Below are positions 1 through 12,500 of a DNA stretch of 64,000 nt, one piece after another (within the stretch, counting starts at the first letter, position 1; each line of letters opens with the position of its first letter). The notes below the pieces were generated by a model. The model saw only the letters and a list, made by a program, of their open reading frames with translations. It was not told where the DNA came from and did not search any database. The position numbers and the translations under genes are program-made. This stretch comes from Phragmites australis (lineage: Eukaryota; Streptophyta; Magnoliopsida; Poales; Poaceae): positions 1,312,001 to 1,376,000 of the forward strand of contig NC_084935.1 in NCBI RefSeq assembly GCF_958298935.1, given 5' to 3'.

Positions 1-1223
1 AAATGATAATATTTTAGTAACTTGAACTAGGGATCCCAACTAGATGGCTAGTATGAGGTGGAGCTACACAGCAGGGATTGTGTACGTTCTTGTGTGGGAT
101 CCTAAGGACCGGTTTATGAAGCCTGTTACTCGGTATAACAGCACAACCATGAGGCCTATATGGGTACGGCCTGGCCAAGTAATTAGTGCCCTTTATATTC
201 TGTACGCACCAATGGTCGGTTAAGTGGCACAAGAGGTGGCCTCTGCAGTGGATGGAATCCTTGTTAGCGGTGAAACCTTAGTGGGTGCTTATAGATGTGA
301 AGGAACTTTGTAACGACCTTGTAGTGAGACCCCGGCTCTACACCCCAGAAGTGTAAAGCAAAACGGGAATCACGACTCATGGGTAAAGTGTGCAAACTCT
401 GCAGAGTAATAAAACTAATCGATCAGCCGTGCTCGCAGTTACGAGCAGGCTTGGACTTCTTCATGATTAGATGGGAATACTAAAGGTTGGTTTGGGAGTC
501 GGGTGGTGGAACTCCCGATAAGTCGGTAGCTAGATATGGGATATCTGGTAGTCGAATGGAATCCGATGATCTATGTTCTTTATTTGTTGGAGTTTAATCT
601 AGTAAATAGGTTGCTAGGTTATTTGAGTCTTGTTTAGTTGGGTATAGTCGCAGTAATCCCCAAGTCAAACTTTACCTTGTGAATAGCCTGCATGTCATAC
701 TTTTCCCCCACTTGCTGAGTACTCTGTGTACTCACATTTGCCTTCTCCCAAACTTCCGGATGCTGCTCAGAAGGTGAAGCTTTCGAAGACTTCCCGGACG
801 ATGGTGCTGAATTCTAGAAGTAGGAATGCGTCATTTGAAGGCCATATCCTAGGCTGGTGTTTCCCCCGGACAACGCCTGTGGATGGATGGGAGTTCTGCT
901 GCCGTTTGAAGATTTCTTAGTATTTTCTTTCAGACCTTTAGGTCCTTTTGTAAGGAATGTTTTCGTTATTTAAGACACAGTTTATGTTATCATTAATGAC
1001 ATCGCTACATGTATGAAAAACTTGATCCTGACATACATATGGAATATATCTGGTTTATTTTCTTTAAAATCGGGTGTGATAATTCCCCAGAGTCCAAAGC
1101 GAGTAGCTAGAAAGTCGCATGAATCTTCAAGTTTCGGCCCATTCGTTTTCCCAAGACAAAACTCTGTCGCACATCAATCGAGAAACGATTTGGTGAAACA
1201 ACCGAGCAGCGCCTCTTCATAAT
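1..1223. other. Intergenic DNA, probably old LTR-retrotransposon remnant
   Basis: No gene is supported here. The first 650 bases (direct reading) contain no long open frame and resemble the non-coding flank of grass LTR retrotransposons. That resemblance is an impression from memory, with no visible domain. Open frames at 726-920 and 1013-1222 have no recognisable product. The segment just before 1223 may share the origin of the plastid insert that follows, but I could not match it to a plastid gene. Confidence 0.35.
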
Positions 1224-1668
1224 TGGCCCCAAATCTTTGGTGTTTCTTTTTTCAATAATGTTGGTTACATTTCTTTATACTATTTATACCCATCACCGGT
1301 TTATGGATGAGTGTTATTGGTGTAGTTGGTCTGGCTCTAAATCTAGAGCCTATGACTTCGTTTCCCAGGAAATCTATGCAGCGGAAGATCCTGAATTTAA
1401 GGTTCTCTACACCAAAAATATTCTTTTAAACGAGGGTATTTGTGCGTGGATGGCGGCTCAGGATCAACCTCATGAAAATCTTATATCCCCTGAGAAAGTT
1501 CTACCACGTGGAAACACTCTTTAATGGAACTTTCGTTTTAGCTGGTTGTGATCAAGTAATCACTAGCTTTGCTTGGTGGGCTGGGAATGACAGACTTATC
1601 AATTTGTCCGGTAAACTACTTAGAGCTCACGTAGCCCATGCCAGATTAATCGTATTCTGGGCCGGATC
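1224..1668 (+). pseudogene. Nuclear insert of plastid DNA: end of psbD and start of psbC
   Basis: This is a decayed copy of the plastid photosystem II operon. 1224-1524 encodes the C-terminal part of the D2 protein (psbD), recognisable by [16 protein letters not shown] and [18 protein letters not shown], and ends at a TAA at 1522-1524. psbC (CP43) starts inside psbD at ATG 1472, reproducing the known plastid overlap. It runs through FNGT, FAWWAGN and [10 protein letters not shown] and breaks off after VFWAG at about 1668. A frameshift near 1335 splits the D2 frame. Several arginines are now cysteine, tyrosine or other residues, as expected when methylated CpG cytosines mutate to T in the nucleus. 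It has no promoter or transit peptide and cannot be a working gene. Confidence 0.9.
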
Positions 1669-3489
1669 ATTCTTCCCGCGTCAAAGCCTTCATATGAATA
1701 TAAAAACACGTCAATTTTGTATACTTCACAAAGGCGGTTTTAGCCAAGGAGGAGGGAGCAGACAGCAGAGGCGTCGTCCTGATTTCTTAAGAATATTTTA
1801 TCTGTCTTGTTTATCCCAACTGGACGATTAGTAGCAGAGCACGACATGGCTTGCTAGTGCATACACAAAATGAACGAACGTTTCCACAATTGGTGAATAG
1901 ATAGATGGGCAAATTAGATTTCATTGCCGAGTAAATCCAGAGCCATGCATACAGCTAGAATTAGAAAATTGATCGGCCTTTTTGCGTATCCTGTGGGCTA
2001 CCGATGCTTCCTTTCGTTGTTGTTGTTGTTGTTGACGGAAACATTTCTAAAGCGGCTACAAATCAACCGGCAAGTGCTGGTGGAGACGCCACGAGCCGCT
2101 GCTGCTTTCCGGAAGGAATCAGCAGTCGCCGCCCGGTTCTGCGGCTACTGGTGAAAGCAAGCATATAGTATGTTGTTTCAATGTTTCTTCTTCCGTCAGT
2201 TGGATATAGAGAAATGAAAGATGCAGCAGCAAAGTTATCCATGTCGCGGCTAGCAGCTGGTTGATTAAAGTTGCAGTTAGTTAACCTGCCCGACCGATGA
2301 AAGTCAATCCCCATATCAAAAGCTACCCTCGAAGCGTAGATTATTGTTCTGCCAATCCACAACTCATTATAGGTCACATGCACTTGGTCGTGATCTGATG
2401 ACTGGCTGATATATAATGTATATGGATGACTTCCATCATCAGATTCATCCAGATAGCCAGCCAGAGCCCACATTTCCAATTATCTGGCCAATAGGCTATC
2501 TGCCACAATTCAAAACTTAATCCCCATCAATCAAAGTGCATTCATAAAGAAAAGATGTATACATGACAATTTCCTGTATGTGCACCAAACAATTCAGAAA
2601 TTGCACATAACTCAGCAGGCTGCTATTTTGATATCTCTAACGCCTTTGACTCGGTTAGCTGGCCCTTGCTGCTGAAGTTATGTTGGCTCATGGCTTCGGC
2701 CGTGATGGCGGAATTGGATTTCTATTTATATGTATTTTTATCATTGAATATAAATAGAGCTGTACCCATGAACAGTGATTTTCGATGGGAGTTCTGCCGG
2801 AGGGCTGCCGGAGTGGCGAGTAGTTAAAGAAAGATAAAAATAATGATATATAAGGAAGTTCGAAATTTTTGATGCCATAGAGGAAATTTGCCCTTAATTA
2901 TTAGGTTTTAGTTGCATGAGCACAATATTATCGGTATATATTTTCCATGAGAAGATCGCAGCATGTTGCAACTTTTATGCCTGGAGACAATCATATAGGC
3001 ACTGTACCGTGGAGTGAGTATATATACACACTTTATATATAAAAAGTACATACATTTTAAAAGGTAGTGTATATATATTAAAAAATAGTATATATTTAAG
3101 TTATAATAGGATCAACTATAGATGGAAATACTCAGAAATGCATACTAGTTAATAACAGCCTTTCATAGTTTTAGTTACGACTAGTTGACACCTTTGCACC
3201 TTGCATGGTGGAAATAAACTACCCGTCAGTCTCCTTCACCAGACGTCGTCTGAATGTCTGATCGAGGATGAGAAAGGCGCCACTTAACTGTCATTTGAGC
3301 TGCATCAAGAGCATCGAAACGTCTAGGGAATTCGGTAAGGTAAGATATGATGACATCAACAAACTAGTAATATACTGGAGCAGTAGTACGTCCATCACCA
3401 GGGAATTTCTTGGGCTGGCTTTGTGTTTGGGAAGCATTCAGAGTTGTCAAAAAGAAGACAACTAGCAATGATTTCTACCGTATGAAAAA
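1669..3489. other. Intergenic DNA without supported genes
   Basis: AT-rich DNA with short open frames only. The longest (minus strand, 2063-2479) has no recognisable domain and no splice context, so I do not call it. Runs of TATA-like repeats lie near 3020-3110. No RNA gene or clear transposon end was seen. Confidence 0.4.
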
Positions 3490-4133
3490 GAGTGAATGGT
3501 ACAAAACACTATGTTTTGAACCTATATTGTCATATTGTATTAGATTTAAGTCTTTATTGTATCTTGCGCTAGATTTTAGCCTATAAATTCTCACTTTATA
3601 CCACCTTCTAGCGCTAGACGGGATGAAGTGGTATTGGGCCCACATGTAAGCCACATAGACGGTTTGAGTGTGGCACAAGGGTTGCTACCAGTGTAGTTGA
3701 TAAGACAGAAATAATTAGATCATTGGCATGAAAACTAACAGCGGCATAGAAACGTATTTTAAGATAAAAAATGTTAAGAGACCATAACACATGGAATGAG
3801 GCATTTGATATAAAATGTGAACCGAGGTAATTATATAGCATACCTTCATTTCACATTTTGTAATAGAACTTAAGACACTCATCATTATATTAAATTATTC
3901 CGACGTTCAAGTGTCTCATTTGATATTATTGTTTCTTAATTTTTTATCTCAAAATACCAAACTGCCTATGTGGTTGACATATAGACCCAAGGCTACTTAA
4001 TTCATCCTATTCAGTACTTGTGGTGCAAAATGAGAATTCTTAAATCAAAACCTGATACAATGTGCAACATGTGTTTAAATCTAGTGCAATATAATAATAT
4101 GCTCTAAAATGTGGTGTTTTATACAATTCACTC
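3490..4133. mobile_element. Mutator-like MITE with long inverted arms
   Basis: Both ends begin with GAGTGAAT read inward, and the similarity between the arms continues for roughly 250 bases with gaps. Near-identical 9-bp flanks (tatgaaaaa at 3481-3489, tataaaaaa at 4134-4142) fit the 9-bp target duplication of Mutator-like elements. No coding capacity is visible. The end sequence matches the larger palindromic element at 18760-19625, so the two probably belong to one family. Confidence 0.65.
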
Positions 4134-5277
4134 TATAAAAAATGGACGGCATGGCCTTCATGCATGCGATAGACTGTACAAATAATACAATACCCACTTT
4201 GAAATATACAGCTGTAAAGGTGCTCGATTCTGTGGCGGCTTCTGTTTTTCTGTCGTCACGTGTTCAACCTTGTTAGGCTAATTTTGTTAAGTACAAGTCT
4301 GATCCACATACTTATGCATGCACACCATATTCATATATACATATTCACATAGGTACGTTATAGCCCACATCTAAAAAAGATTAAAAATATAATCTTATAT
4401 AGCATGTGCACACGCTTTGATTACTAAACATACACAGACACATATACTATTTCTTTTGAGATTTAATCCAATAAATACACGCACTCATATCAAGTTTAGG
4501 ACTCAAATTCAGATGCACAAATTTCACTATAAGTAACCTAACAAACTTGAGTCACTTAATTTAATTAGTATTAGGTTAAGGTTATCTCCAGCAGAGTTAG
4601 CAAACGCCACCTGCATTATTGTAGCAGATAATTTTATTGTCTTTGTTGCCTCGCGTCTCACTCCATTAAAGGTGACATCATGTGCAACAGTGTTACGGGT
4701 GGGATGAGGTCATCTCCAGTAGATACTCTAAACCATCCTCAATAACACTATTACAGTATCCTCTAATAATATTACAACATTTTCTATTTTTTTAATCTCC
4801 AGCAGTTTTTCTATTTTCTAACTTCTATTACTTTTCATCTCTCTTTTAACCTATAACCATACTCTATAAACAGTAATAGAGGTAGGAGAGAGAAGCGGCA
4901 AACTTGCCAATCCACTGCCCACCCGTATCACTGTAGCAGCTGATACCGGCTCTACTGGAGAGCGATACAGGCAGAGCGTTACAGGCAGCAGAGCCGACAA
5001 AATCGCCCGCTACAAGGATACATGCAGCTTTTGTGGGCTCTGTTGGAGTCGATCTGAGTATAACTATAGATCTAAAAATATGATGAGAGTAATGAAAGGT
5101 AAAAAATATAATAAATATTAAAGATAAAAAATAAAAAATTATAATAATATTAGAAAATATTATAATAATATTATAAGATAACGTATCCAATCGATAACAG
5201 CAAGCCGCGATACGACTCAACACGTGTCGGCTACTCCCCCGTGACTGGCGCCATTCGGCCGTCCCTCTGGCCGCGAG
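4134..5277. other. Intergenic DNA upstream of the SPX-RING gene
   Basis: AT-rich DNA. 4590-4890 contains three copies of a ctccag(c/t)ag motif and resembles common grass MITEs, but I could not define ends. The last few hundred bases are the upstream region of the gene at 5777. Confidence 0.35.
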
Positions 5278-5284
5278 TATAAAT
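5221..5284 (+). promoter_or_regulatory. Core promoter of the SPX-RING gene (G-box and TATA box)
   Basis: A palindromic G-box CACGTG sits at 5221-5226 and a TATAAAT box at 5278-5284. The 5' leader is then about 460-490 bases, pyrimidine-rich, up to the ATG at 5777. G-boxes bind bZIP and bHLH factors. That this one controls the gene is inference from position. Confidence 0.5.
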
Positions 5285-5776
5285 CAAAATCGCCCCTACC
5301 CTCGCCGCTGCAATGCAAGAAGCTTCTGTTCCTGTTGCCTCTCGTCGCTCTCTTTGAGCTTTCTTCTTCCACCTCACGTGTTTTTCTTTCTTCGTCTTCG
5401 TGAGCGCCGCGACATCCTTTTTCTTGGTCCTCCCTGGCGATTCTTGGCCCTAGTCTCTGTTCCTGTCTTGGTCTGCATTCGATCTTCTCGTGCTTAATCC
5501 AACTCAGCAGCAATCCCATCCCATCTTCGAATTGTGTTCCATTGGCTCCTCGGCCTGCCTAAATTCGAAACCTTTCTATTTTCTCCCCCTTTAATCCTAT
5601 CAATTTCTTCTAAGGAAACCACATAAATATCCATTTCCAGAGAAACTCCTCATATTCTTCCCCCATCGTATACGCTGAACTCGTCCATTACCAGTGCCCA
5701 CAGCTCGCATCTCCTTGTCTGCCTCTTCTGTTTCCTCTGAATCGGGTGGTTTTATTACCGCGGATTCAGCTCAGCC

Positions 5777-8679
5777 ATGAAGTTTGCCAAGACGTACGAA
5801 ACATACATGAGGGGGATGGAGGCGGAGCTCCCCGGCGTGGGGCTGAAGCGGTTCAAGAAGATGCTCAAGAAATGCCGCTCCGAGCTCCGTTTGCACGAGG
5901 AAGCCGGCTCCTCCGCCGACGGCCAGTGCCCCGGGCATTGCTCTGGTAAAACGAGAACACTTATTTTGGTGCTGTTGTTACTTGTTGGCTGGCGATTGCT
6001 CATTCCGAGTAGTGCCAAAGAGTCTTCACCGTTATTCTCTTTTCTAAGTAAGGTCCTGTTTTGTTTTTGCTGTATTGTCACAATCTGAATTATGCGAAGA
6101 AGCTACTTACCACTAGATTGTGGGCGTGAGATTTCGTAGTACAATTTAGTTTGTGGATTGTGAGAATTAGCTTTTAGTTTAAGACTGTTTGTTTTTACTT
6201 TTGCTTTTAGGGTTAGAATATATAATCAGAATAAAAAACAAACACGGCTCAAGATAGAGAAATTTCCTTCTCTTTGGCAAAAGGACAAACCTTGAACAGG
6301 ATTGGAACTGGTCGTTGTCAATGACAATTTTTTTGTATTGTAGCTGCATCATGCTTGAATCTGCTTGACGAATTCTGCACGGAACGTGTATATCTGGTTG
6401 GCAGTAGTTGTATGGTGGTATTTGTCTTGTACAAGTTGGTCCCTTCCTGAGAAAGTCCACCGATTTTGCCTTGTTCAGATTCTTTTGCTGCGCTAATCCG
6501 TTTTACTGAATACCATGCAACAACTATAATGTGAGGATTCATGATTTGCTTAGCAAGATCCCTTCAATTATTGAAGATAATTTGCCTCCTCCATCGCTTT
6601 GTTCAGATTGGACCAAAAGCAAGCAGTATTTCATTAAGCTTTTCACCCTATCTTAAATACATCACTGTGAAGGCGTAGCTGTTTTACAGATCAAGAAATC
6701 AAAGTTGATCCATCAGACAGTTGACAAAAGCTGCATGTGGGTGGGAGATTTCTACCGGCACTGCAAATTTTGTAGTCCTGGAGATAGCTTAATCAACTAA
6801 ATTTAGGCGTATCGGCATCTGTATTGCAACTATTGGCCCATCGCCAAGGTCGTAGCTGTTAATGAATTGCAAGTATAAATTAAGGGACACCTGCCATCAT
6901 AATGTCCACTATTTTGTATAAAAGCTTTAGCAAGGAGCTCATGCATATATTTCTTTTCGACGGCGCATCCGTTTGATTAAGACTTGTATACTCTGATTTG
7001 AGGTGGTTTTGGTAAAGACTTCAGTATCCCAGAAATATACAATTGCTCATTAATCCTTCTATTGATACTGTGAATATTGGAATTAACATGATGGCTACCG
7101 TTTGTCTATATTGCCTTTCATGGTTGGTTAGCTGACGATTTCCTAACCATATGCAGTATGTGATGGGAGTTTCTTTCCAAGTCTTCTGAATGAGATGTCA
7201 GCTATTGTCGGTTGCTTCAACGAAAAAGCCAAGAAGCTGCTTGAATTGCACTTGGCGTCAGGCTTCAAGAAATACACCATGTGGTTCACCAACAAGGGTG
7301 ACAGGGGCCATGGAACATTGATACAGCAAGGCAAAGACTTGGTTACATATGCAATTATAAATGCCGTGGCCATGAGGAAGATTTTAAAGAAGTATGACAA
7401 GGCATGGCCTTAAACCCAAGCATCTTTCCTTTTTTAATTTATCTGAGAAAACATCAAGATTTTAGTTCTCAATGCAATAATAGTAAAAGCAAAATAGCTA
7501 GAAATATCCTGCATGAGAGAGGCATGCTTTTGGTCCTAAAAGGCAAGTTTGAGTGCACTTCCAGACTTCCAGTACCTAAATGCCAGTGCATATAGGTGTC
7601 ACAAGGTATGCCATAAGAATATATGGGTATCTGAGTAATTGGGTACATGGCAGTGCGTTTGATCTGTAATGCCGTATTATCAAAGTTTTAGTGACAGTTT
7701 AAGATAGAAATGAATCCATTGAATTCATATCTATATTTCCATTTCAGATTATCATAACTAGGTTCAATGAAAGCAAGGTAAATAATTTGTAGATACATTA
7801 CTCAAAGATTCAATGAAAGCAACTCCTTTGCAGATACATTACTCAAAGCAAGGGCAAGAATTCAAAGCTCAAGCCCAGAGCCTGCACATTGAGATACTTC
7901 AATCCCCATGGCTCTGTGAGCTGATGGCATTCTACATGAACTTGAGAAGGAGCAAGAAGAACAAGGCTGCAATGGAGCTCTTTGGCGATTGTTCCCTCAT
8001 ATTTGATGATGACAGGCCAACGCTCTCATGCACCCTCTTTGATTCTATGCGTGTTGACATTAGCTTGACATGTTCTATTTGCTTGGTAAGTTGCATTTCT
8101 GACAATTACAATGCTATTTTGCTCTGTGAACTTCAACTAAGATAACTATATAGTATGGTTATATTGTTCAGTTGCTTGTTTTTTACAGGACACGGTGTTT
8201 GATCCCGTCTCTCTTTCATGTGGCCACATATTTTGCTACTTGTGCTGCTGTTCTGCTGCATCTGTGACGGTTGTTGATGGGCTAAAGTCTGCAGATCACA
8301 AATCAAAATGTCCCCTATGCCGACAGGTAAATAATTTGTTACATATTTCAATAGGCAGATACTTGAATATTGCCCAGCCAACCGGGTCCTATTGTCCATT
8401 TCAGGAAGGGGTCTTTCGTGATGCTGTGCACCTGGATGAGCTCAACATGATGCTGAGTCATAGGTAAGTGTAGTCATTACAACTTACCAGAATTAAAGAA
8501 GGATGCAAAACCTGCACTTTTGTGTCTCGTGATTATGCATTACTAGTGTGTTGAATTGTTGATCTCTCACCAGTTGTCCAGAGTACTGGGAGGAAAGAAT
8601 GCAATCGGAGCGAGTTGAACGTGTTCGCCTGGCTAAGGAGCACTGGGAGTCACAGTGCAGAGCATTCTTGGGTATCTAA
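5777..8679 (+). CDS. SPX-RING E3 ubiquitin ligase, NLA/BAH1-like
   Basis: A six-exon gene: 5777-5945, 7157-7401, 7834-8085, 8189-8326, 8405-8463 and 8574-8679, giving 322 residues in one frame. Residues 1-170 form an SPX domain, starting [11 protein letters not shown] with the lysine cluster [11 protein letters not shown] (K24-K32) that binds inositol pyrophosphates in this family. A C3HC4 RING follows, with zinc ligands C218, C221, C233, H235, C238, C241, C263 and C266 all present. In Arabidopsis NLA marks plasma-membrane PHT1 phosphate transporters for degradation and links nitrate and phosphate supply; the same role is inferred here. Intron 2 has a GC donor (7402), required to join DK to IHYSKQ. 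The gene converges on the SUMO protease gene, about 890 bases from stop to stop. Length is normal for the family and nothing is broken. Confidence 0.93.
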
Positions 8680-9568
8680 ACAGTGAGCTTGTAATGATAG
8701 AAACCGGTTTCTATTTGTCAAGATTGTTGTTTGTTAGATCAAGCTTTGTCACAACTCTTGTGTAATAAGAGTTGGATCTATCTATCGCCTGTTGACATGA
8801 GCGAGTTAACCTGTAAGAGGTTCACTTTTTGTGCTTCTGGCTAGCTGCAAAAGGAGGGAACATATGTAGTGGTTGTCCAAGTGCAGAATTGTAAATACAT
8901 TTACATGTGCCCGTCTCGTTTTAGCTTTGTGATTTTAGCCTAAATTTACTGCGATGTTGAGCCTTCTTTTCGAACGTTCTTTACATCAGTTTTTATTGCA
9001 TATTTCCATCTTTTTCTACTGTACTGAGTCCATAATCATCCAATGTTTATTCAGGACCTGCACTCGCAGGATTCCTGAAACTAGGAACAGAACTGTTTAT
9101 CCATGCACAGCCAAGCATGCCACATACATAACGCTGAAGATTCAAACTGGAGATATGCAATCACTAGCTTTTGTTTTCACAACTGTAGATGCCATATTAT
9201 TTCAAAGAGAAGGAAACAAAACAATGTGTCAGTTCCATTGTAATACCTCAGTTCCAATTGCTATTATTACATGGTTGTGACCACCGAGTCGAACTGTTTC
9301 TAAAATACTACCTTTTGGCTAACCATGTATAACAGATTTTTATCTTACCCTACTTCTCTTTTCCCTTTCTCCCTACTCTATAAAAATCAGGTCCTAGATA
9401 ATATATACCTGCAAAGTTGTTGGTGACATGGACATGATTTTACACCAACAGCTTATAATCACATCTCTAGTATTTCACGGGAAGGCAAATACCTTTGCCA
9501 GCATAATGCAAGAAGAATACCTGACTTGAGAAAATATCCAAGAATGTTGACCATAAAAAGGTTTTTCT
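8680..9568. other. 3' regions of two converging genes
   Basis: This gap holds the 3' untranslated region of the SPX-RING gene (probably to about 8780, after the aataag near 8764) and that of the SUMO protease gene on the other strand. The open frame at 8954-9280 has no recognisable domain and is probably untranslated sequence. Confidence 0.5.
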
Positions 9569-12500
9569 TCAGTCAGCTCTTAATCTCATGATCTCTTTTG
9601 CTGTTCGTTTTCTGAAATACATCATGTGTTCCTGCAAACAATAACTGATTTAGACAACACCAAACTACACAACAAGGTAAATGCATGTGCCACTGTGTAT
9701 GAATGTACGTCAGAGGTTAAACTTCATGTCAGCAAGTTAAGGCCTTCTACAGTGTAGCCGATGCTGAATTTTTTCTTGGCTTGATGCTTGGTCCATTTTT
9801 TACCCACAGCGTGTAGCGCTACTTCTTTCCCTCTTGGTGGGCCCCATCAAACAAAAAAAAACCTTGAACCGAGTGGAGCTCATGGTTCAATTTATCGATG
9901 GTAACTGTTAGTCGCTGAATTCTTACTCTTGGTAGTAGAAGAATTCTTACTCTCATCGAGAGAGGATGACACTAGGAGTTGGGGCAATTTTTTCTATTTC
10001 TCACACAAATGCCATGCCAACCTGAGGGGTTGGGGATACATATTTATAGGCCCATGGCCAGCCAAGCATATACCAAGATGCTAGTCTAAGATGCTAGTCT
10101 AAGATGCTGTCCTAGGTGCTGTCCTCTAGTCTAAGATGCTGTCCTAGATGCTGTCCTAGATGCTGTCCTCTAGTCTAAGATGCTGTCCTAGATGCTGTCC
10201 TCTAGTCTAAGATGCTGTCCTAGTGTCCTAGATGCTGTCCTAAAGCATATGGGCAGCAAGACCACCATGTGGCAGCCCCACAAAGACTGCACAAGGACTT
10301 ATCCTATCATTCTCCCCCTAAGTCTTGTGCGTCGTCGTGTGGGAAGATTGAACCATCCCGGTCCTGGAGCAGAGCTCAAGGAACTTGAGCCTCCCAAGAG
10401 GCTTGGTGAGCAGGTCCGCAAGCTGATCCTTGGTGTTGATGTAGCTCGCCTTGATGCTCCCTTCCTCCAAACAGCCTCGGATGAAGTGGTACCTCACCCG
10501 GATGTGCTTGCTCCGTTCATGGAAAACTGGGTTCTTTGCCAGGGCTAGAGCGGACTTGCTGTCCACCCTGAGCTCCACCGCTCTAGTGTCTCTGCCGAGG
10601 AGATCACCAAGCAGTCGAGCGAGCCAGAGCGCCTGAGTTGAAGCGGTGGAGGCCGCTATGTACTCGGCCTCGCAGCTGGACAGGGCCACCACCTGCTGCT
10701 TGACCGACTGCCAGCTAACGAGGCACTTGCCGAGGAAGAAGAGGATCCCGCTCGTGCTCTTGCTGGTGTCGATGTCGCCGGCGTGGTCGCTGTCGCTGTA
10801 CCCGACGAAGTGTGCCGCCCCAGGGCACCTAGGGTAGTAGAGGCCGTGGTCGAGAGTCCCCGCAACGTAGCGGATGATCCTCTTCACAGCCTGCTGGTGC
10901 TCCGTCGTCGGTCGCTGCATGAACCGACTAACGTAGCCGACGGAGAATGCCAAGTCCGGCCGTGTGTGGGCGAGGTAGCGAAGGCTCCCCACAAGACGCC
11001 GGTACTGCGTAGCGTCCACCTCCTCCGTCGTGCTGTCGCGGCTCAGCTTCAGCCTCTCCTCCATCGGAGTGAGAGCTGGGTTGCAGTCGGTGAGCCCAGC
11101 TAGCTCAACGACGCGCTTGGCGTAGGCGGTCTATCGAAGCGTGATCCCGGAGTCATCCTGGTGCACCTCGATCCCCAGGTAGAAGGAGAGAGGTCCCAGG
11201 TCACTCATCTGGAAGGTGGCCTTCATTTCTTCCTTGAATGCCGCCACCTCCGCATCCTTGATGCCGGTGATCACCAAGTCGTCGACGTAGACACCCACCA
11301 GCAGAGCAGTTCCTCCACTGCCCCGTCGGTAGATGGCCGCCTCGTGCGGGCTTTGCTCGAAGCCCATCCCTTGTAGCGTGGAATCCAACTTGGCATTCCA
11401 CGCCCTCGGTGCCTGCCGCAAGCCATAGAGGGCCTTGCGCAGGCGGAGCACCTTGCCCTCCTTGCCGGGGATCGTAAATCCCGGCGGCTGGTGCACGTAG
11501 ACCTCCTCCTTCAAGTCGCCGTTAAGGAACGCCGATTTGACGTCCATGTGATGAACACGCCAGCCCTCCTGGGCAGCTAGCGCAAGGAGGAGTCGCACGG
11601 ACTCCATCCGTGCCACGGGAGCGAAGGCGTCGTCGAAGTCGACCCCCTCCTGCTGCACGAAACCTCGTGCCACCAAGCGAGCCTTGTGCTTGACGATGGC
11701 GCCGGCTTCATCCCTCTTCAGCTTGAACACCCACTTAAGGGTGATCGCTCGGTGACCACGAGGGAGGTCAGCAAGCTCCCAGGTGCGGTTCGTCTCAACC
11801 GCATCCATCTCCAACTGCATCGCGGCGCGCCATGCCGCGTGTCTCTCGGCCTCTGCAAACGACCGAGGCTCGCCGTCGTCACACGCAAGGTGCAACTGCG
11901 CCTCCAGATCATGAGGCACCAGTCCCGGCACCGGCTGGTCGCCGAGAAGGTTCTCCATCGTACGGTACCGCAACGGCTCGCCGTCGTGGTACGCGTCGAT
12001 GCGCTCCTCGTCGTGAGAGAGCGGAGTAGCGAGCTCAACCGGGCTGTGCTCGACACGAGCTGGTGTTGGAGTAGACGTGCCCGGAGAGGTGCCTGTCGGT
12101 GCTGGAGTGCGTGGCGTTGCCGGCTGTGGTGGAGCCGGCGAAGAACTCATCGCAGCCGAGGTCCTGGCTGGAGAACGTGGTGCTGTCGAAGTAGCAAGCG
12201 CCGGGGTCGGTGAAGGCTCGGGGACTGGGGTAGACACGCTCGTCGAAGAAGAGCTGCCTACTCCCCCAGCTCCCTCGAAGTGGACGTACTCGACAGTGAA
12301 GTCGTCGTACGTCGGAGCCGATCTGTCGTCCATCGCCTTGTCCCACGCCCATCCTCGCCCTTCGTTGAACACAACGTCGCGCGCCGTGTGCACACGCTGT
12401 GTCTTCGGGTCGAGGATGCGGTAGGCCTTCGAGCCCTCCGCGTAGCCTATGAACACTCCCGGAGTGCTCCTGTCGTCGAGCTTGCTGATGTGGCCAAGCT

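Noticed and set aside
1472..1831. psbC-like open frame as a working gene
   Set aside because: Truncated after VFWAG, with several changed conserved residues, and without a nuclear promoter or transit peptide.
2063..2479. 138-residue minus-strand open frame
   Set aside because: No recognisable domain, no promoter or splice context, and AT-rich intergenic surroundings.
8270..8295. Possible miR827 target (ttgttgatgg) in the SPX-RING coding region
   Set aside because: Only the central ten bases match; the rest mismatches, and the codons simply encode VVDGLK of the RING region. From memory, the known NLA target site lies in the Arabidopsis untranslated region.
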